Shown one piece after another: positions 25,701-33,640 of a stretch of DNA of 64,000 nucleotides (positions within the stretch are counted from its first letter, which is position 1; every line of letters begins with the position of its first letter). The position numbers and the translations under genes were made by a program. The stretch covers positions 1-64,000 of the forward strand of contig CAVVGH010000008.1 in the NCBI GenBank assembly GCA_963747765.1. The letters run 5' to 3'. The stretch is from VRUE01 sp963747765 (GTDB lineage Bacteria; Actinomycetota; Thermoleophilia; Solirubrobacterales; 70-9). The notes under the pieces were generated by a model. That model did no database searches, had not been told where the DNA came from, and saw nothing but the letters and a program-made list of their open reading frames with translations.

Positions 25701-26021
25701 TACGCGGTCTTCCTCCTGGTGCGGATGCGCGAGCATTTCGACGCACACGGCGATCACGCCGAGGCGATCTCCTTCGGGTTGGAGAGGACCGCCCGGGTGA
25801 TCACCGGCGCGGCGGCGATCATGATGGCCGTCTTCGTCGCCTTCGGTGGCTCCTCGATCGCGACCGTCAGCCAGCTCGGCGTCGGTCTCACCGTTGCGGT
25901 GCTGCTCGATGCGACGGTCGTGCGCATCGTCCTGCTGCCGGCGCTGATGCTTCTGATCGGCGAGCGCGTCTGGTGGTTGCCGAAGTCACTCGAGCGAGTG
26001 CTGCCGCGGCTCAACGTGTGA
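22752..26021 (+). CDS. MMPL/RND family transporter
   Basis: 1089 aa, GTG start 24 nt after the secreted protein. It has the two-fold MMPL architecture: a first span (residues about 13-35), an extracytoplasmic domain, spans 2-6 (about 170-340) with the motif GLALGVDYALLMVSRFREE, a long soluble domain (about 400-880) rich in helical heptads, and spans 7-12 (about 895-1075) with VVFGLSIDYAVFLLVRMREHF. The two intramembrane D-Y pairs are the proton-relay residues of MmpL proteins. These export lipids or drugs by proton motive force. Regulation by the upstream TetR is likely. Confidence 0.92.
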   Translation: MRRRAGNRPSFLLRHPWRVLAAVAVPIVVLSLFGIGLDSRLSPSSLDIPGTSASRAEAMLRRHFGPSAPFPILLQGPRRALDHQGPELVRALRRDPRVTTLSPWDRGAVARLRPSPRSALIIADFHTEIAAAVRHTVPELNRILAENVHPPVRATQTGYATISRAIQKESISSAERAELIALPILLVVLLLVFRSPVAAAIPLAFGGATVLSSRGLLWILTHWFTVDALSLTVCTMMGLALGVDYALLMVSRFREELAGGRSPREAAAVTRRTAGRTTAFAGSTLVLSMVVAFFVVPGALLASLAATLALVVVLSVAVSTVAVPAVLTLLGPRVDLWRVGARPNGRSGLMAIVAAALRRPVPVAVAIGVIVLLLAAPALALKTGPLSPGQLPHDDPVRRDYERITHAAGSGFEAPFQIVVAADSGTMTEPARLAALTRWQRRIAALPGVETVVGPAQVGHAVAPLHRVGDVLLADKGPLASLATLGHSLGRATVGVASLRSGISEATYGASLLAEGSNRGAEGAGLLAAGLERAEAGALRALAALEGFSERAPGLVKAQYKAAYGAKQLRIGISSLVPNLRRNAVPEGSRLQKSLNEDAHGTLPKLEGPATAAAEHLSAVLGRLEAMTAGKSDAEYGAALEEARQASAALTGTNPASGAAYAAGYAGLPAELAAVRGRLLEDVKESQRLTYYVTSTIENLQRLANGGLKLREGLYRLARGAKQLAAVLGQQAGRAKELSDGLPRLTGGARRLQSGVERLASAIGQLRDGLAGGYHRSYRLQAGLRRGAVRVLSTDRRLRHGRDRLRRSSPGLFDSGYFVLSALDGAPPRQREEVGGAIDLEHGGQAATILVFSRHDLNSPGSIALNGTLDRDAAAIGRDTRASAAVAGGPATLNTYSRVARDRIPYVVAAITIATFLVLIAVLRALPLAALAVGLNLATVGVAFGILTLLTNVPQGWPLGGHTYIDAIGATMIFGVVFGLSIDYAVFLLVRMREHFDAHGDHAEAISFGLERTARVITGAAAIMMAVFVAFGGSSIATVSQLGVGLTVAVLLDATVVRIVLLPALMLLIGERVWWLPKSLERVLPRLNV

Positions 26022-26101
26022 GCCCTCGAGGGGCGCTATTTGGAGACGGACCCTTGGTTTGATCCTGGCGGCGGCCGGCCGGCCGTGGCAAGATCTCCGG
26101 T

Positions 26102-26377
26102 GTGGCGGAGCTTCGCCTTCACGGACCGCTGAAGCGGCTCGCCGCCGGCCGCTCAGAGCACCAGCTCGACGGCGCGACGGTTGCCGAGCTGCTGCGCGAG
26201 CTCGAGCGGCGGTGCCCGGCCACCGCCGGCTGGGTGCTTGACGAGCGTGGCCTGGTCCGGCCCCACATCAACGTCTTCGTGAACGGCGAGCGTGGACGGG
26301 GCGAGACCCCCGTAGGCTCCGCCGACCGCGTCGAGGTGCTGCCCGCGATCTCAGGAGGGGAAGAGCCGCATGACTGA
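26102..26377 (+). CDS. MoaD/ThiS family ubiquitin-like protein
   Basis: 91 aa, GTG start. Beta-grasp fold: VAELLRELERRCPA, INVFVNGER and SADRVEVLPAISGG. The double Gly that is adenylated in MoaD/ThiS is present but followed by EEPHD, so it is not C-terminal. It would need trimming for thiocarboxylate chemistry, or the protein acts differently. It overlaps the next gene by 8 nt. The pairing of a MoaD-like protein with a beta-propeller is, to my knowledge, recurrent in bacteria, but its role is unknown. Confidence 0.82.
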   Translation: MAELRLHGPLKRLAAGRSEHQLDGATVAELLRELERRCPATAGWVLDERGLVRPHINVFVNGERGRGETPVGSADRVEVLPAISGGEEPHD

Positions 26378-27431
26378 GCTTCTGGTCGGAACCAAGAAGG
26401 GCCTGTTTGTCCTCCCAGCGGAGCCCGGCTCCGAGCCGAGCGCCCGCGCCTTCGCCGGCGAACCGGTGGACTACGCGATGCGCGATCCGCGCAGCGGTCG
26501 CCTGCTCGCCACGACCACCTCGCCCTTCTACGGTCCGAAGATCTGGCACGCGGAGAATCCGGCCTCCGAATGGGCGCAGGCCGACGGTGTCGGCCTGCCG
26601 CCGGACGGCGACGAGACGTTGGCAAAGATCTGGGTGATCGCCGCGGGCGAGCGCGACGGCGTGCTGTATGCGGGTGGCGATCCGGGTGTGCTCTTCGAGA
26701 GCCGCGACGACGGCGTCACCTGGGAGCTGAACCGGGCGCTGTTCGAGCACCCCACGCGGTCCGAATGGCAGCCGGGAGGGGGCGGTCTGTGCCTGCACTC
26801 GATAGCGCCGTGGCCAGGCGACCCAGCCAGGCTCGCGGTCGCGGTCTCCGCCGCGGGCGTCTGGCTCACCGAGGACGGTGGCGAGTCCTGGCGACAGGGA
26901 AACGAGGGGCTTCGTGCGCGCTATCTCCCCGAGGAGACGCGGGAGGAGTCGACGGCCCTCTGCGTGCACCATCTCGAGCGCTCGCCACGGCAGCCGGAGC
27001 GGCTGTTCATGCAGTTTCACGGCGGCGTCTACCGCTCTGATGACGCGGGTGAGAGCTGGATCGACATCGGCTCCGGCCTGCCGTCGGATTTTGGCTTTCC
27101 GCTGACCGTCGATCCCGCGGACCCCAACAGCGCCTACGTGATCCCGCTCAGCGCCGACACCGACCGCGTCACCCCGGACGGCCGGGTACGGGTCTTCGAG
27201 ACCCGCGACGCGGGTGCGACATGGAGCGGGCGCGGCGAGGGCCTGCCGCAGCGCGACGCATACCTCACCGTCCTGCGACAGGCCGTCACGCGGGTGGGCG
27301 AGGGGCCCTCGCTCGAGCTCTACTTCGGGTCGACCACCGGCGAGGTCTTCGGCTCCAGGGACGCTGGGGCAAGCTGGTTCGCGGTGGCCTCTCACCTGCC
27401 GCCCGTCTATTCGCTTTCCGCGAGTCGCTGA
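26370..27431 (+). CDS. Sialidase-like beta-propeller (BNR/Asp-box) protein
   Basis: 353 aa. Five Asp-boxes are visible at about residues 110 (SRDDGVTW), 166 (TEDGGESW), 223 (SDDAGESW), 277 (TRDAGATW) and 328 (SRDAGASW), the signature of sialidase/VPS10-type propellers. There is no signal peptide, so it is cytoplasmic. No sialidase catalytic Arg triad is evident, so hydrolase activity should not be assumed. It is translationally coupled to the MoaD-like gene (8-nt overlap). Confidence 0.85.
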   Translation: MTELLVGTKKGLFVLPAEPGSEPSARAFAGEPVDYAMRDPRSGRLLATTTSPFYGPKIWHAENPASEWAQADGVGLPPDGDETLAKIWVIAAGERDGVLYAGGDPGVLFESRDDGVTWELNRALFEHPTRSEWQPGGGGLCLHSIAPWPGDPARLAVAVSAAGVWLTEDGGESWRQGNEGLRARYLPEETREESTALCVHHLERSPRQPERLFMQFHGGVYRSDDAGESWIDIGSGLPSDFGFPLTVDPADPNSAYVIPLSADTDRVTPDGRVRVFETRDAGATWSGRGEGLPQRDAYLTVLRQAVTRVGEGPSLELYFGSTTGEVFGSRDAGASWFAVASHLPPVYSLSASR

Positions 27432-27470
27432 CGTCGCTGGACGGTGGCGTCTCCGACAGCCCTCGTTCTG

Positions 27471-27600
27471 GAGCCGCCCGGCCACGCCTCGATCTGGGAG
27501 CTCCCGGCCACGCCTCGATCTCGAGCTGCCCGGCCACGCCTCGATCTCGAGCTGCCCGGCCACGCCTCGATCTCGAGCTGCCCGGCCACGCCTCGATCTC
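27471..27600. repeat. 26-bp tandem array, five copies
   Basis: Exactly 26-bp units at 27471, 27497, 27523, 27549 and 27575, with core CGGCCACGCCTCGATCTC. The array starts 40 nt after the propeller gene stop and ends 15 nt before the stop of the convergent small gene. Confidence 0.9.
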
Positions 27601-27615
27601 GAGCCGCCCGGTCAG

Positions 27616-27804
27616 TCACCGCCTGGCTTCGCGGGGCTCATGGCCGCGACACTCGAGCACGGGCGTGCGCGGGTAGCGCGCGTAGTCGTCGTCGGTTCGC
27701 GAGCGTTCGCAGAGGGAGAAGGCAGAGCCGTGTGTGTTGCGCACGATGCGCTGGTGAACGCAGCTGTCGCAGAGGCCGGCGTGTGCCCGAGGGCGGATCG
27801 TCAT
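27616..27804 (-). CDS. Small Cys-containing conserved protein
   Basis: 62 aa from ATG 27804. Pattern CDSCVHQRIVRNTHGSAF, then SLCERS, a YPRTPVL segment and ECRGHEP. The four Cys (CxxC ... C ... C) suggest a structural zinc site, and the composition (R-rich, YPRYP-like motif) looks like a small conserved actinobacterial family. The function is unknown. Its frame is intact despite the adjacent repeats. Confidence 0.6.
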   Translation of the reverse strand: MTIRPRAHAGLCDSCVHQRIVRNTHGSAFSLCERSRTDDDYARYPRTPVLECRGHEPREARR

Positions 27805-27868
27805 GCGTTGAAGCTACCGCGGTCGAATCAGTAGGGTCGCTGGCCCGGCGAGGTCCGGCGCCCCGTCT

Positions 27869-27982
27869 CATCGCAAATGACACGTATGCCTGCCGCCTCA
27901 TCGGAACGACCCGTATCGCGCCCGCCCGATTGCAGATGCCCGTATCACGCCGCCCGATCGCAAATGACCCGTACCGACTCGA
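27869..27982 (+). repeat. 28-30-bp degenerate tandem array containing a start codon
   Basis: Four diverged units start at 27869, 27899, 27927 and 27955. Three contain CAAATGACCCGTA or a variant. The start codon ATG 27964 of the protease gene lies in the last unit. The array therefore multiplies start-codon-like sequence just upstream of a real start. Confidence 0.65.
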
Positions 27983-28971
27983 CGATTGACGATCGCCGCA
28001 CCCCGCTGCTGTGGGCTGGGCTGCTCGCCTGCGCGCTCGTCGCCCTCCTCGCCGCTCCGGCCTGGGGCAGGCCCGTCGCCTTCAGGGTCTCCCCGGCGGT
28101 GCGACCCGAACAGGTCCGACACTTCTGGACCGCGGCCCGAATGAGGCACGCGAGGCCAATCGCTCCGCGTGCGGCCAGCTTGGGTGGGCTTGTCTCGACC
28201 TCCTCGCAGCGGCTGGCCGCGGGCCCCCCTCGGAGCTACCCACCGAGCGCCGCGAACGATGCGCCGAGCGCCAGGACCTCCGTCGAACAGGTCGCCGACC
28301 CAACGCAGGTGGGGACGAGGCAGAACGGAGCGATCTTCATCTCCGAAGGGCCGCACGCCGGCTTTGGCCGGTGCTCGGGAACCTCGGTCAACGCCCCCAA
28401 CCTCAGCCTCGTGGTGACCGCGGGGCACTGCGTCTATGAGTACGGTCGCTGGTCGTCCAGCAAGTTCGTCTTCGTTCCCGGTTACCACCACGGCGAGCGG
28501 CCCTTCGGCACCTTTGTCGCCAGGTGGATCGGCACCACCTCGCAGTGGCTGGAGCACGAAAACGAGAACTACGACGTGGGGATGGCTGTGGTCGGCCGCA
28601 ACGAGCGCGGGCAGCGCCTCGCGAAGGCGGTCGGGGCGGACGGCATTGCCTGGGGCCTCTCACCGAACCAGGTCTTCGACGTCTACGGCTATCCCGTGGC
28701 GCAGCCCTTCGACGGCGCCACATTGCAGCTGTGCCCCCAGACCCGATACGAGGGTCACGACCTCGCCTCGTTCCTGTTGCCGGGACCTCTCGACCTCGCC
28801 GTCCGCTGCGCGGACAGCCCCGGTGGCTCGGGCGGCGGTTGGGTGATCCGCGGCAACGTCCTCAACAGCATCACCACCAACGGCTATCCCGAAGACCTGA
28901 GCACCGACTATGGCCCGTACTTCGGCCGGGCGGTCGGTCGCCTCTTCGCCCGGGCGGCGAGCGTTCGATGA
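27964..28971 (+). CDS. Secreted trypsin-like serine peptidase
   Basis: 335 aa from ATG 27964. The signal sequence is LLWAGLLACALVALLAAPAWG. The S1 catalytic triad is visible: His in VVTAGHCVYEY (about 151), Asp in NYDVGMAVV (about 202) and Ser in DSPGGSGGGW (about 289). The polar region before the catalytic domain (residues 45-120) could be a propeptide. The stop overlaps the start of the next secreted protein (ATGA), so the two are co-translated. Upstream of the start lies a degenerate tandem array. Substrates cannot be predicted. Confidence 0.88.
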   Translation: MTRTDSTIDDRRTPLLWAGLLACALVALLAAPAWGRPVAFRVSPAVRPEQVRHFWTAARMRHARPIAPRAASLGGLVSTSSQRLAAGPPRSYPPSAANDAPSARTSVEQVADPTQVGTRQNGAIFISEGPHAGFGRCSGTSVNAPNLSLVVTAGHCVYEYGRWSSSKFVFVPGYHHGERPFGTFVARWIGTTSQWLEHENENYDVGMAVVGRNERGQRLAKAVGADGIAWGLSPNQVFDVYGYPVAQPFDGATLQLCPQTRYEGHDLASFLLPGPLDLAVRCADSPGGSGGGWVIRGNVLNSITTNGYPEDLSTDYGPYFGRAVGRLFARAASVR

Positions 28972-29849
28972 GCTCACGAGCCGAGCGGCGCGCCGTGCTC
29001 CTCCTGGTGCTGGCGCTCGGCACCCTGCTGGCCGCGCCGCCGATGGCCCAGGCTGGGAGCCGGCCGTTGCTCGAGGCCCGGCTCAAGAGCTCGCATGGCT
29101 ACTGGCTAACGATCGGCGGCCACGGACAGACGGTCAGCCTGACCGCCAGCCCCACCGCGAAGCCGAATCGCAAACGCGGCGCCTACGCGGTCTACCTCGC
29201 CCGCGGTGAGGTGAGCGCCAACTCGATCCGCGCTCGCTTCGCGGGCTTCGGCCGCATCGCGCTGCGCTTCCATCCCAGCGGGCGGGTGACCCACGGCAAG
29301 CCGCAGCGCGGCTGCCTCGGGCCCGACCGGACGACGACCCGCCACGGGTTCTTCACCGGTGCCCTCAGCTTCCGCGGTGAGGACGGCTACACCGCGACTC
29401 ACGCCCGCCGCGTCAAGGGCGCGGCGGTCAGCCCGCCCGCCCTGAACTGCGCTCCGCGCCGGGGCACTGGCCACCACGCCTCGCAGCGAGGGAAGCGCAC
29501 CTCGATCGAAGCCGCATGGAAGCTGGGCCTCGACTCCGTCCGCTTCGCGGCGGCAACGGATCGCACCCACGGCGCTCGCTACATCGCGGCGTCCGAACAC
29601 AGCGAGGGCCAGGTCGCCATCTACCGGGTCGCCTTCGCACGGGCCGCGCAGCGAAGCTTCACTTCAGACTTCGCCCTCAGCGCGGCCACCGTCAAGCCGC
29701 CGGCGCCCTTCAGCGGCACCGGTCACTTCCAGCGCGGGCCCAACGGCGCCAAGACCTGGACCGGCACGCTCGCTGTCTCGTTCCCGGGCGAACCGAACGT
29801 CGTGCTGACCGGTGCCCCGTTTCGCACCCAGCTGAACCGCACCTGGTAG
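28968..29849 (+). CDS. Secreted protein of unknown function coupled to the peptidase
   Basis: 293 aa, ATG overlapping the peptidase stop by 4 nt. Signal peptide VLLLVLALGTLLAAPPMAQAG. The mature protein is beta-rich and basic, with no cytoplasmic motif: YWLTIGGHGQTVSL, GRIALRFHPSGR, HGFFTGALSFRGEDGY, and a C-terminal SGTGHFQRG with LAVSFPGEPNVVL. Two Cys (GCLGP, LNCAP) could form a disulfide. I do not recognise the family. The coupling suggests it is a partner or substrate of the peptidase; inference only. Confidence 0.75.
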   Translation: MSSRAERRAVLLLVLALGTLLAAPPMAQAGSRPLLEARLKSSHGYWLTIGGHGQTVSLTASPTAKPNRKRGAYAVYLARGEVSANSIRARFAGFGRIALRFHPSGRVTHGKPQRGCLGPDRTTTRHGFFTGALSFRGEDGYTATHARRVKGAAVSPPALNCAPRRGTGHHASQRGKRTSIEAAWKLGLDSVRFAAATDRTHGARYIAASEHSEGQVAIYRVAFARAAQRSFTSDFALSAATVKPPAPFSGTGHFQRGPNGAKTWTGTLAVSFPGEPNVVLTGAPFRTQLNRTW

Positions 29850-29957
29850 CCGGCGGCGGTATCCGTCGCCCCGAGGACGGACCGGGCCGGCGCTCTCCCG
29901 ACCGCCGAGAAACGATCCGTTCGCACTCGGGTCATCTGCGAGAGTTGTGATCTGGCG

Positions 29958-31061
29958 ATGGGGGAGACGGCCCTGACATTGCACGGCGAGGAGCCCCGCT
30001 TCGAGTGCGGCTGGCGGCGAGTTGGCGATGGCACCTGGGCCTGGCTGCAGCCCAATGGCGGACTTGGCGAGTCCAATGCCGGGCTCGTCTTCGGCGGTGA
30101 GCACGCGCTGCTGGTCGACACGCTCTGGGACCTCGCGCTGACGCGCAGGATGCTCGACGAGGCACGGGCAATCGCCGCCGTCGAGCCCGAGATCGTCGTC
30201 AACACGCACTCCGACGGAGACCACGTCTGGGGCAATCAGCTGCTGCCGGGCGCGCGGATCGTCTCCACCGCGGCCGCGAAGCGGCTGATGACGCTCGACA
30301 AGCCGCAGGACCTGCGCCGGATGCAGCGCGGCGGCAGGCTGCTGGCCGCGGTTGGGAGCCTGCCGCTGCCGCTGATCGGCACGCTCGACGTTGGCAGGCT
30401 GCCCCAGTTGCCGCTGCGGGCGATGGGGCAGGAGCTTGCCCCGTTCGATTGGCGCGACGTCGAGTTGACCCTGCCCGGGGAGACCTTCGACGGCGAGCTG
30501 ACGCTGGATGTCGGTGAGCGTGAGGTCCAGCTGATCGAGGTTGGCCCCGCCCACACCGAGGGCGATGCCGTCGTGTGGGTCCCCGACGTCGCGGTTTGCT
30601 TTGCGGCGGACGTCCTCTTCATCGGCTGCACGCCGATCACCTGGGCGGGGCCGGTGGTGGCCTGGCTGGGCGCGATCGATCGCCTGCTCTTGCTCGGCGC
30701 GACCACCTACGTGCCCGGGCACGGACCGGTCTGCGGCAGCGCTGAGGTCGAGCTCCTGCGCGAGTACCTGGAGTGGGTGGGGGCCGAGGGGGCGCCGCAG
30801 CTGGAGCGGGGGATCTCTCCGTTGCGGGCGGCTGAGAGGATGCTGCTCAGCGAGGAGTTCGAGACGTTGCCGTGGTCGGATTGGGCCGAACCCGAGCGCC
30901 TCGTCATCACCCTCCATACGGAGCGCTTTCGCCAGCGTGGCGGAGAGGGCCATCTGACCGGTGCCGGGCGGTTTCGGGCGGTCGTCCAGATGCAGCGCAC
31001 CAGGGCCGAGCTCGAGCGTCGCCGGCGGAGCGGTGCGTCAGTGGGCCCAGCGGGCAATTGA
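29958..31061 (+). CDS. MBL-fold metallo-hydrolase
   Basis: 367 aa. The first zinc motif VNTHSDGDHVWGN (HxDxDH with an intervening Ser/Gly) follows two typical strands (LLVDTLWD). The remaining ligands are in GPAHTEGDAVVW, FAADVLFIG and YVPGHGPVCG. The spacing resembles the cyclase-like/quinoline resistance subgroup. The substrate is unknown. The gene is monocistronic and convergent to the phosphoribosyltransferase-hydrolase gene with a 48-nt gap. Confidence 0.88.
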   Translation: MGETALTLHGEEPRFECGWRRVGDGTWAWLQPNGGLGESNAGLVFGGEHALLVDTLWDLALTRRMLDEARAIAAVEPEIVVNTHSDGDHVWGNQLLPGARIVSTAAAKRLMTLDKPQDLRRMQRGGRLLAAVGSLPLPLIGTLDVGRLPQLPLRAMGQELAPFDWRDVELTLPGETFDGELTLDVGEREVQLIEVGPAHTEGDAVVWVPDVAVCFAADVLFIGCTPITWAGPVVAWLGAIDRLLLLGATTYVPGHGPVCGSAEVELLREYLEWVGAEGAPQLERGISPLRAAERMLLSEEFETLPWSDWAEPERLVITLHTERFRQRGGEGHLTGAGRFRAVVQMQRTRAELERRRRSGASVGPAGN

Positions 31062-31109
31062 GCACAGCCCCTATCTTCAGCTGACCGGTCGCGGCGCGAT
31101 CGCGGTGCT

Positions 31110-32480
31110 CTATGCCGACTGCGCGGTCCGCGCCGAGGCGGTGTGCCGCGAGAACCAGTCCGCGGCCAGCTCGGCGACCCGCTCCAGGGCGCCGGGCTCT
31201 TCGAAGAGGTGCGTCGCGCCGGGCACCACCGCGACCTCGCACTCGCAGTGCAGTCGCTTTGCCGCCTGCTCGTTCAGTTCCAGCACCTGCCAGTCGGCAC
31301 CGCCGACGATCAGCAGTGTCGGTGAGGCGACCTTTCCGAGGCTTGCCCCGGCGAGGTCAGGGCGCCCGCCTCGAGAAACGATCGCGCCGATCCTCTCACC
31401 GAGCTCTGCGCCGGCGCGCAGGGCGGCCGCAGCGCCTGTCGAGGCGCCGAAGTAGCCCGTCGGCAGCTCGCTCAGCGCCTCCTCCTGCCAGGCCCAGGCG
31501 GTGACGGCAAGCAGCCGCTTGGCGAGCAGGTCGACGTCGAAGACCGCTTCGCGCTCGAGCTCCTCCTCTGCGACGAGGAGGTCGAAGAGGAGCGTTGTGA
31601 AGCCCGCGTCGTTGAGTGCCTCGGCCACCTGCCGGTTGCGGGGACTGTGCCTGCTGGACCCGCTGCCATGGGCGAAGATCACCAACCCGCTGGCCGGCTC
31701 GGGCAGCCGCAGGTCGCCGGCCAAGCGCAGGCCCGGCGCGGCTTCGATCTCGACGGGGCGCTCACTCGCGGGCGGGTCGGCCGGCGCCGCAGGGGAGCCC
31801 GGCGCTGTCGAGAGCGGCTCCCGCCCGTCGCGCGCCGCCGCCAGCAGCTCGATCACCTGCTCGTCGTCCAGCTGTCCGAAGTCGGCGTAGAACTGGCCGA
31901 TGCCGAAGAAGCCATGGGGCTGCTCGAGGCAGACGACCTCGTCGAAGTCGGCCGCGAGACGCTCCTCGGTTCCCGGTGGAGCGACCGGCACGGCGAGGAT
32001 CACGCGCACCGCACCTCGCGCTTTCAGGGCTCGGCCCGCGGCGACGGCGGTCCCGCCGGTGGCGATCCCGTCGTCGACGAGGAGCACCGTCCGGCCCTCG
32101 ACAGCCAGCGGGTCTCGCTCGCCGCGGTAGGCCCGCTGCCGTCGCTCCAGCTCCACTTCCTCCCGGGTCACCACCTCCTCCAGCTCCTCGCTCCCGAGGC
32201 CGATCAGCTCGACGTCCGCGCTGCGGACGAAGCGAATGCCGCCCTCTGCGACCGCGCCGATTCCGTACTCCGGGTTGAATGGCGCCCCCAGCTTGCGGAA
32301 GAGCACGATGTCCAACGGGACCGCCAGTGCACTGGCGATCTCGAAGCCAACCGGCACGCCGCCCCGCGGCAGGGCGATGACCACCGGATCGAGCTCGCGG
32401 AAGCGCTCGACGGTTTCGGCGAGCCGGCGGCCCGCGTCGCGGCGATCGGCGAATAGTGCAAGCCGCTCCGCCATGCTCAA
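31110..32480 (-). CDS. Phosphoribosyltransferase - dienelactone hydrolase-like fusion protein
   Basis: 456 aa. Residues 1-about 215 are a type I phosphoribosyltransferase: ALPRGGVPVGFEIA, FRKLGAPFNPEYGIGA and the PRPP loop VLLVDDGIATGGTAV. A Pro-rich linker follows, then an alpha/beta hydrolase (about 240-440) with nucleophile GYFGASTGAAAA, acid VGGADWQV and histidine GATHLFEEPG. This two-domain arrangement is known in actinobacteria (for example Mycobacterium tuberculosis Rv0571c). The start is TTG 32480 or ATG 32474; it overlaps or abuts the upstream eRF1-like gene. The hydrolase half is paralogous to the gene at 54876. Confidence 0.88.
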   Translation of the reverse strand: MSMAERLALFADRRDAGRRLAETVERFRELDPVVIALPRGGVPVGFEIASALAVPLDIVLFRKLGAPFNPEYGIGAVAEGGIRFVRSADVELIGLGSEELEEVVTREEVELERRQRAYRGERDPLAVEGRTVLLVDDGIATGGTAVAAGRALKARGAVRVILAVPVAPPGTEERLAADFDEVVCLEQPHGFFGIGQFYADFGQLDDEQVIELLAAARDGREPLSTAPGSPAAPADPPASERPVEIEAAPGLRLAGDLRLPEPASGLVIFAHGSGSSRHSPRNRQVAEALNDAGFTTLLFDLLVAEEELEREAVFDVDLLAKRLLAVTAWAWQEEALSELPTGYFGASTGAAAALRAGAELGERIGAIVSRGGRPDLAGASLGKVASPTLLIVGGADWQVLELNEQAAKRLHCECEVAVVPGATHLFEEPGALERVAELAADWFSRHTASARTAQSA

Positions 32481-33541
32481 TAGCGCAGGAGTGCCGCGAC
32501 CTCTCCCAGCGAGTCGAGGGCCTCGCTCTCCACGACGACGATCTCGGCCGACTGCGCCAGCGCGTCCTCGATCGCGCGCTCCACCCCGTCTCCGGTGGAG
32601 CCCCTGCTGACGAGCAGCGTTGCCACGCGGCGGTCGTCCAGTGCGGTTAGGACGTCGTCGGGGCCGGCGACCGATCTGCTCCCGGTTCCCAGCCCTTCCA
32701 TCACCTTGCCGATCGCCTCGCGCTCGCGCTGCGCTCGCTCCTCCGCCATCAGGGCGCCGACCTGCTCCAGCACCTGCTCGGCGGTTGCCCGCTCGACATC
32801 GACCTCGATGTGCCCGACCAGGCGCTCGCGCAGATAGGGGTGCAGCCCGTCTTCGACGAGGGGCCGGATCTCCGTCGGGCCGCCGATCGCAAGGCGGTCG
32901 ATGGGCCGGCTGCGGTGCACCGCGAAGAGGCGCTCGCAGACGTGTCCGACGTGGTCCTTGGCTTCCTTCTCGATACCTCGCTGGAAGCGCGCCTGCGACC
33001 AGCCGCCCTGGGCGTGCCAGCGGTGTACGTCGTCATCGACGTCGCTCACCTCGACCAGCGCGGTTTCGGTTCCGGCGAAGATCCGCCCGTGCTTGCGGCT
33101 CACGAGCGCGACCGCCCAGCGCGGCCCGGTCAGCGCCTCGACGAGTGGCCCCACGGTTGCCGCCTCGCGGAAGGCGGCCGCAACGGCGAAGTCCGGCGAG
33201 CGCCTCAGCGCATACGCCAGCAGCTCCCCCGCGTCCTCGCAGAAGATGGCGATCGCCTGCGCCGTGTGGTCCAGGTCCAAGACCGGGGCATCGCCGAGCG
33301 CCGCGCGAACGCGCGCCAGACAGGCGCTCAGGCCCTGCTCGGCGCGCGCCCCTCCGACCGCGTGCTGGCGCAATTGGCGCTCGGCCTCACTCAACAGCGC
33401 GCCGAGCTCGACGCGGCGAACATGCGGGCCGGAAGCGTGTGGAGGGTGGATGGCGAGATAGACGCTCAGCACCCGGCGGCCGGGCCCGCCCAAGCGGCCC
33501 AGGCGCCGCAGCTCCTGCTGGTCGATCTCGCGCAACTTCAT
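32477..33541 (-). CDS. Bacterial eRF1-like protein (Vms1/baeRF family)
   Basis: 354 aa from ATG 33541. The pattern is that of the bacterial archaeo-eukaryotic release factor families: RRVLSVYLAIHPP at the N-terminus, KHGRIFAGTETALVEV in the middle, GGWSQARFQRGIEKEAKDH as the presumed peptidyl-tRNA hydrolase loop (GGxSxxRFxR, in place of GGQ), and VATLLVSRG near the C-terminus. Related Vms1 and ANKZF1 act on stalled ribosomes. The stop overlaps the downstream fusion gene start, so the two are translationally coupled. A diverged 40-bp duplication lies just upstream. Confidence 0.82.
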   Translation of the reverse strand: MKLREIDQQELRRLGRLGGPGRRVLSVYLAIHPPHASGPHVRRVELGALLSEAERQLRQHAVGGARAEQGLSACLARVRAALGDAPVLDLDHTAQAIAIFCEDAGELLAYALRRSPDFAVAAAFREAATVGPLVEALTGPRWAVALVSRKHGRIFAGTETALVEVSDVDDDVHRWHAQGGWSQARFQRGIEKEAKDHVGHVCERLFAVHRSRPIDRLAIGGPTEIRPLVEDGLHPYLRERLVGHIEVDVERATAEQVLEQVGALMAEERAQREREAIGKVMEGLGTGSRSVAGPDDVLTALDDRRVATLLVSRGSTGDGVERAIEDALAQSAEIVVVESEALDSLGEVAALLRY

Positions 33542-33559
33542 GTGCTGGTCCAATGGTCC

Positions 33560-33640
33560 AATCCTCCGCTCTCGGGCTGCCCGATCATCCGGCTGGTGCA
33601 ATTCTCCACTCTCCGGCTACCCGGATCATCCGCGTAATCC
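33560..33640. repeat. Diverged 40-bp tandem duplication upstream of the eRF1-like gene
   Basis: Units 33560-33599 and 33600-33640 share AAT(C/T)CTCC and CTC(G/C)GGCT(G/A)CCCG(G)ATCATCCG. They begin 19 nt upstream of the start at 33541. The rest of this divergent region carries small hairpins (33672-33692 and near 33732). Confidence 0.65.

Noticed and set aside
23436..25757. 773-residue minus-strand frame opposite the MMPL gene
   Set aside because: Antisense shadow in a high-GC gene with strong third-base bias; no recognisable motif.
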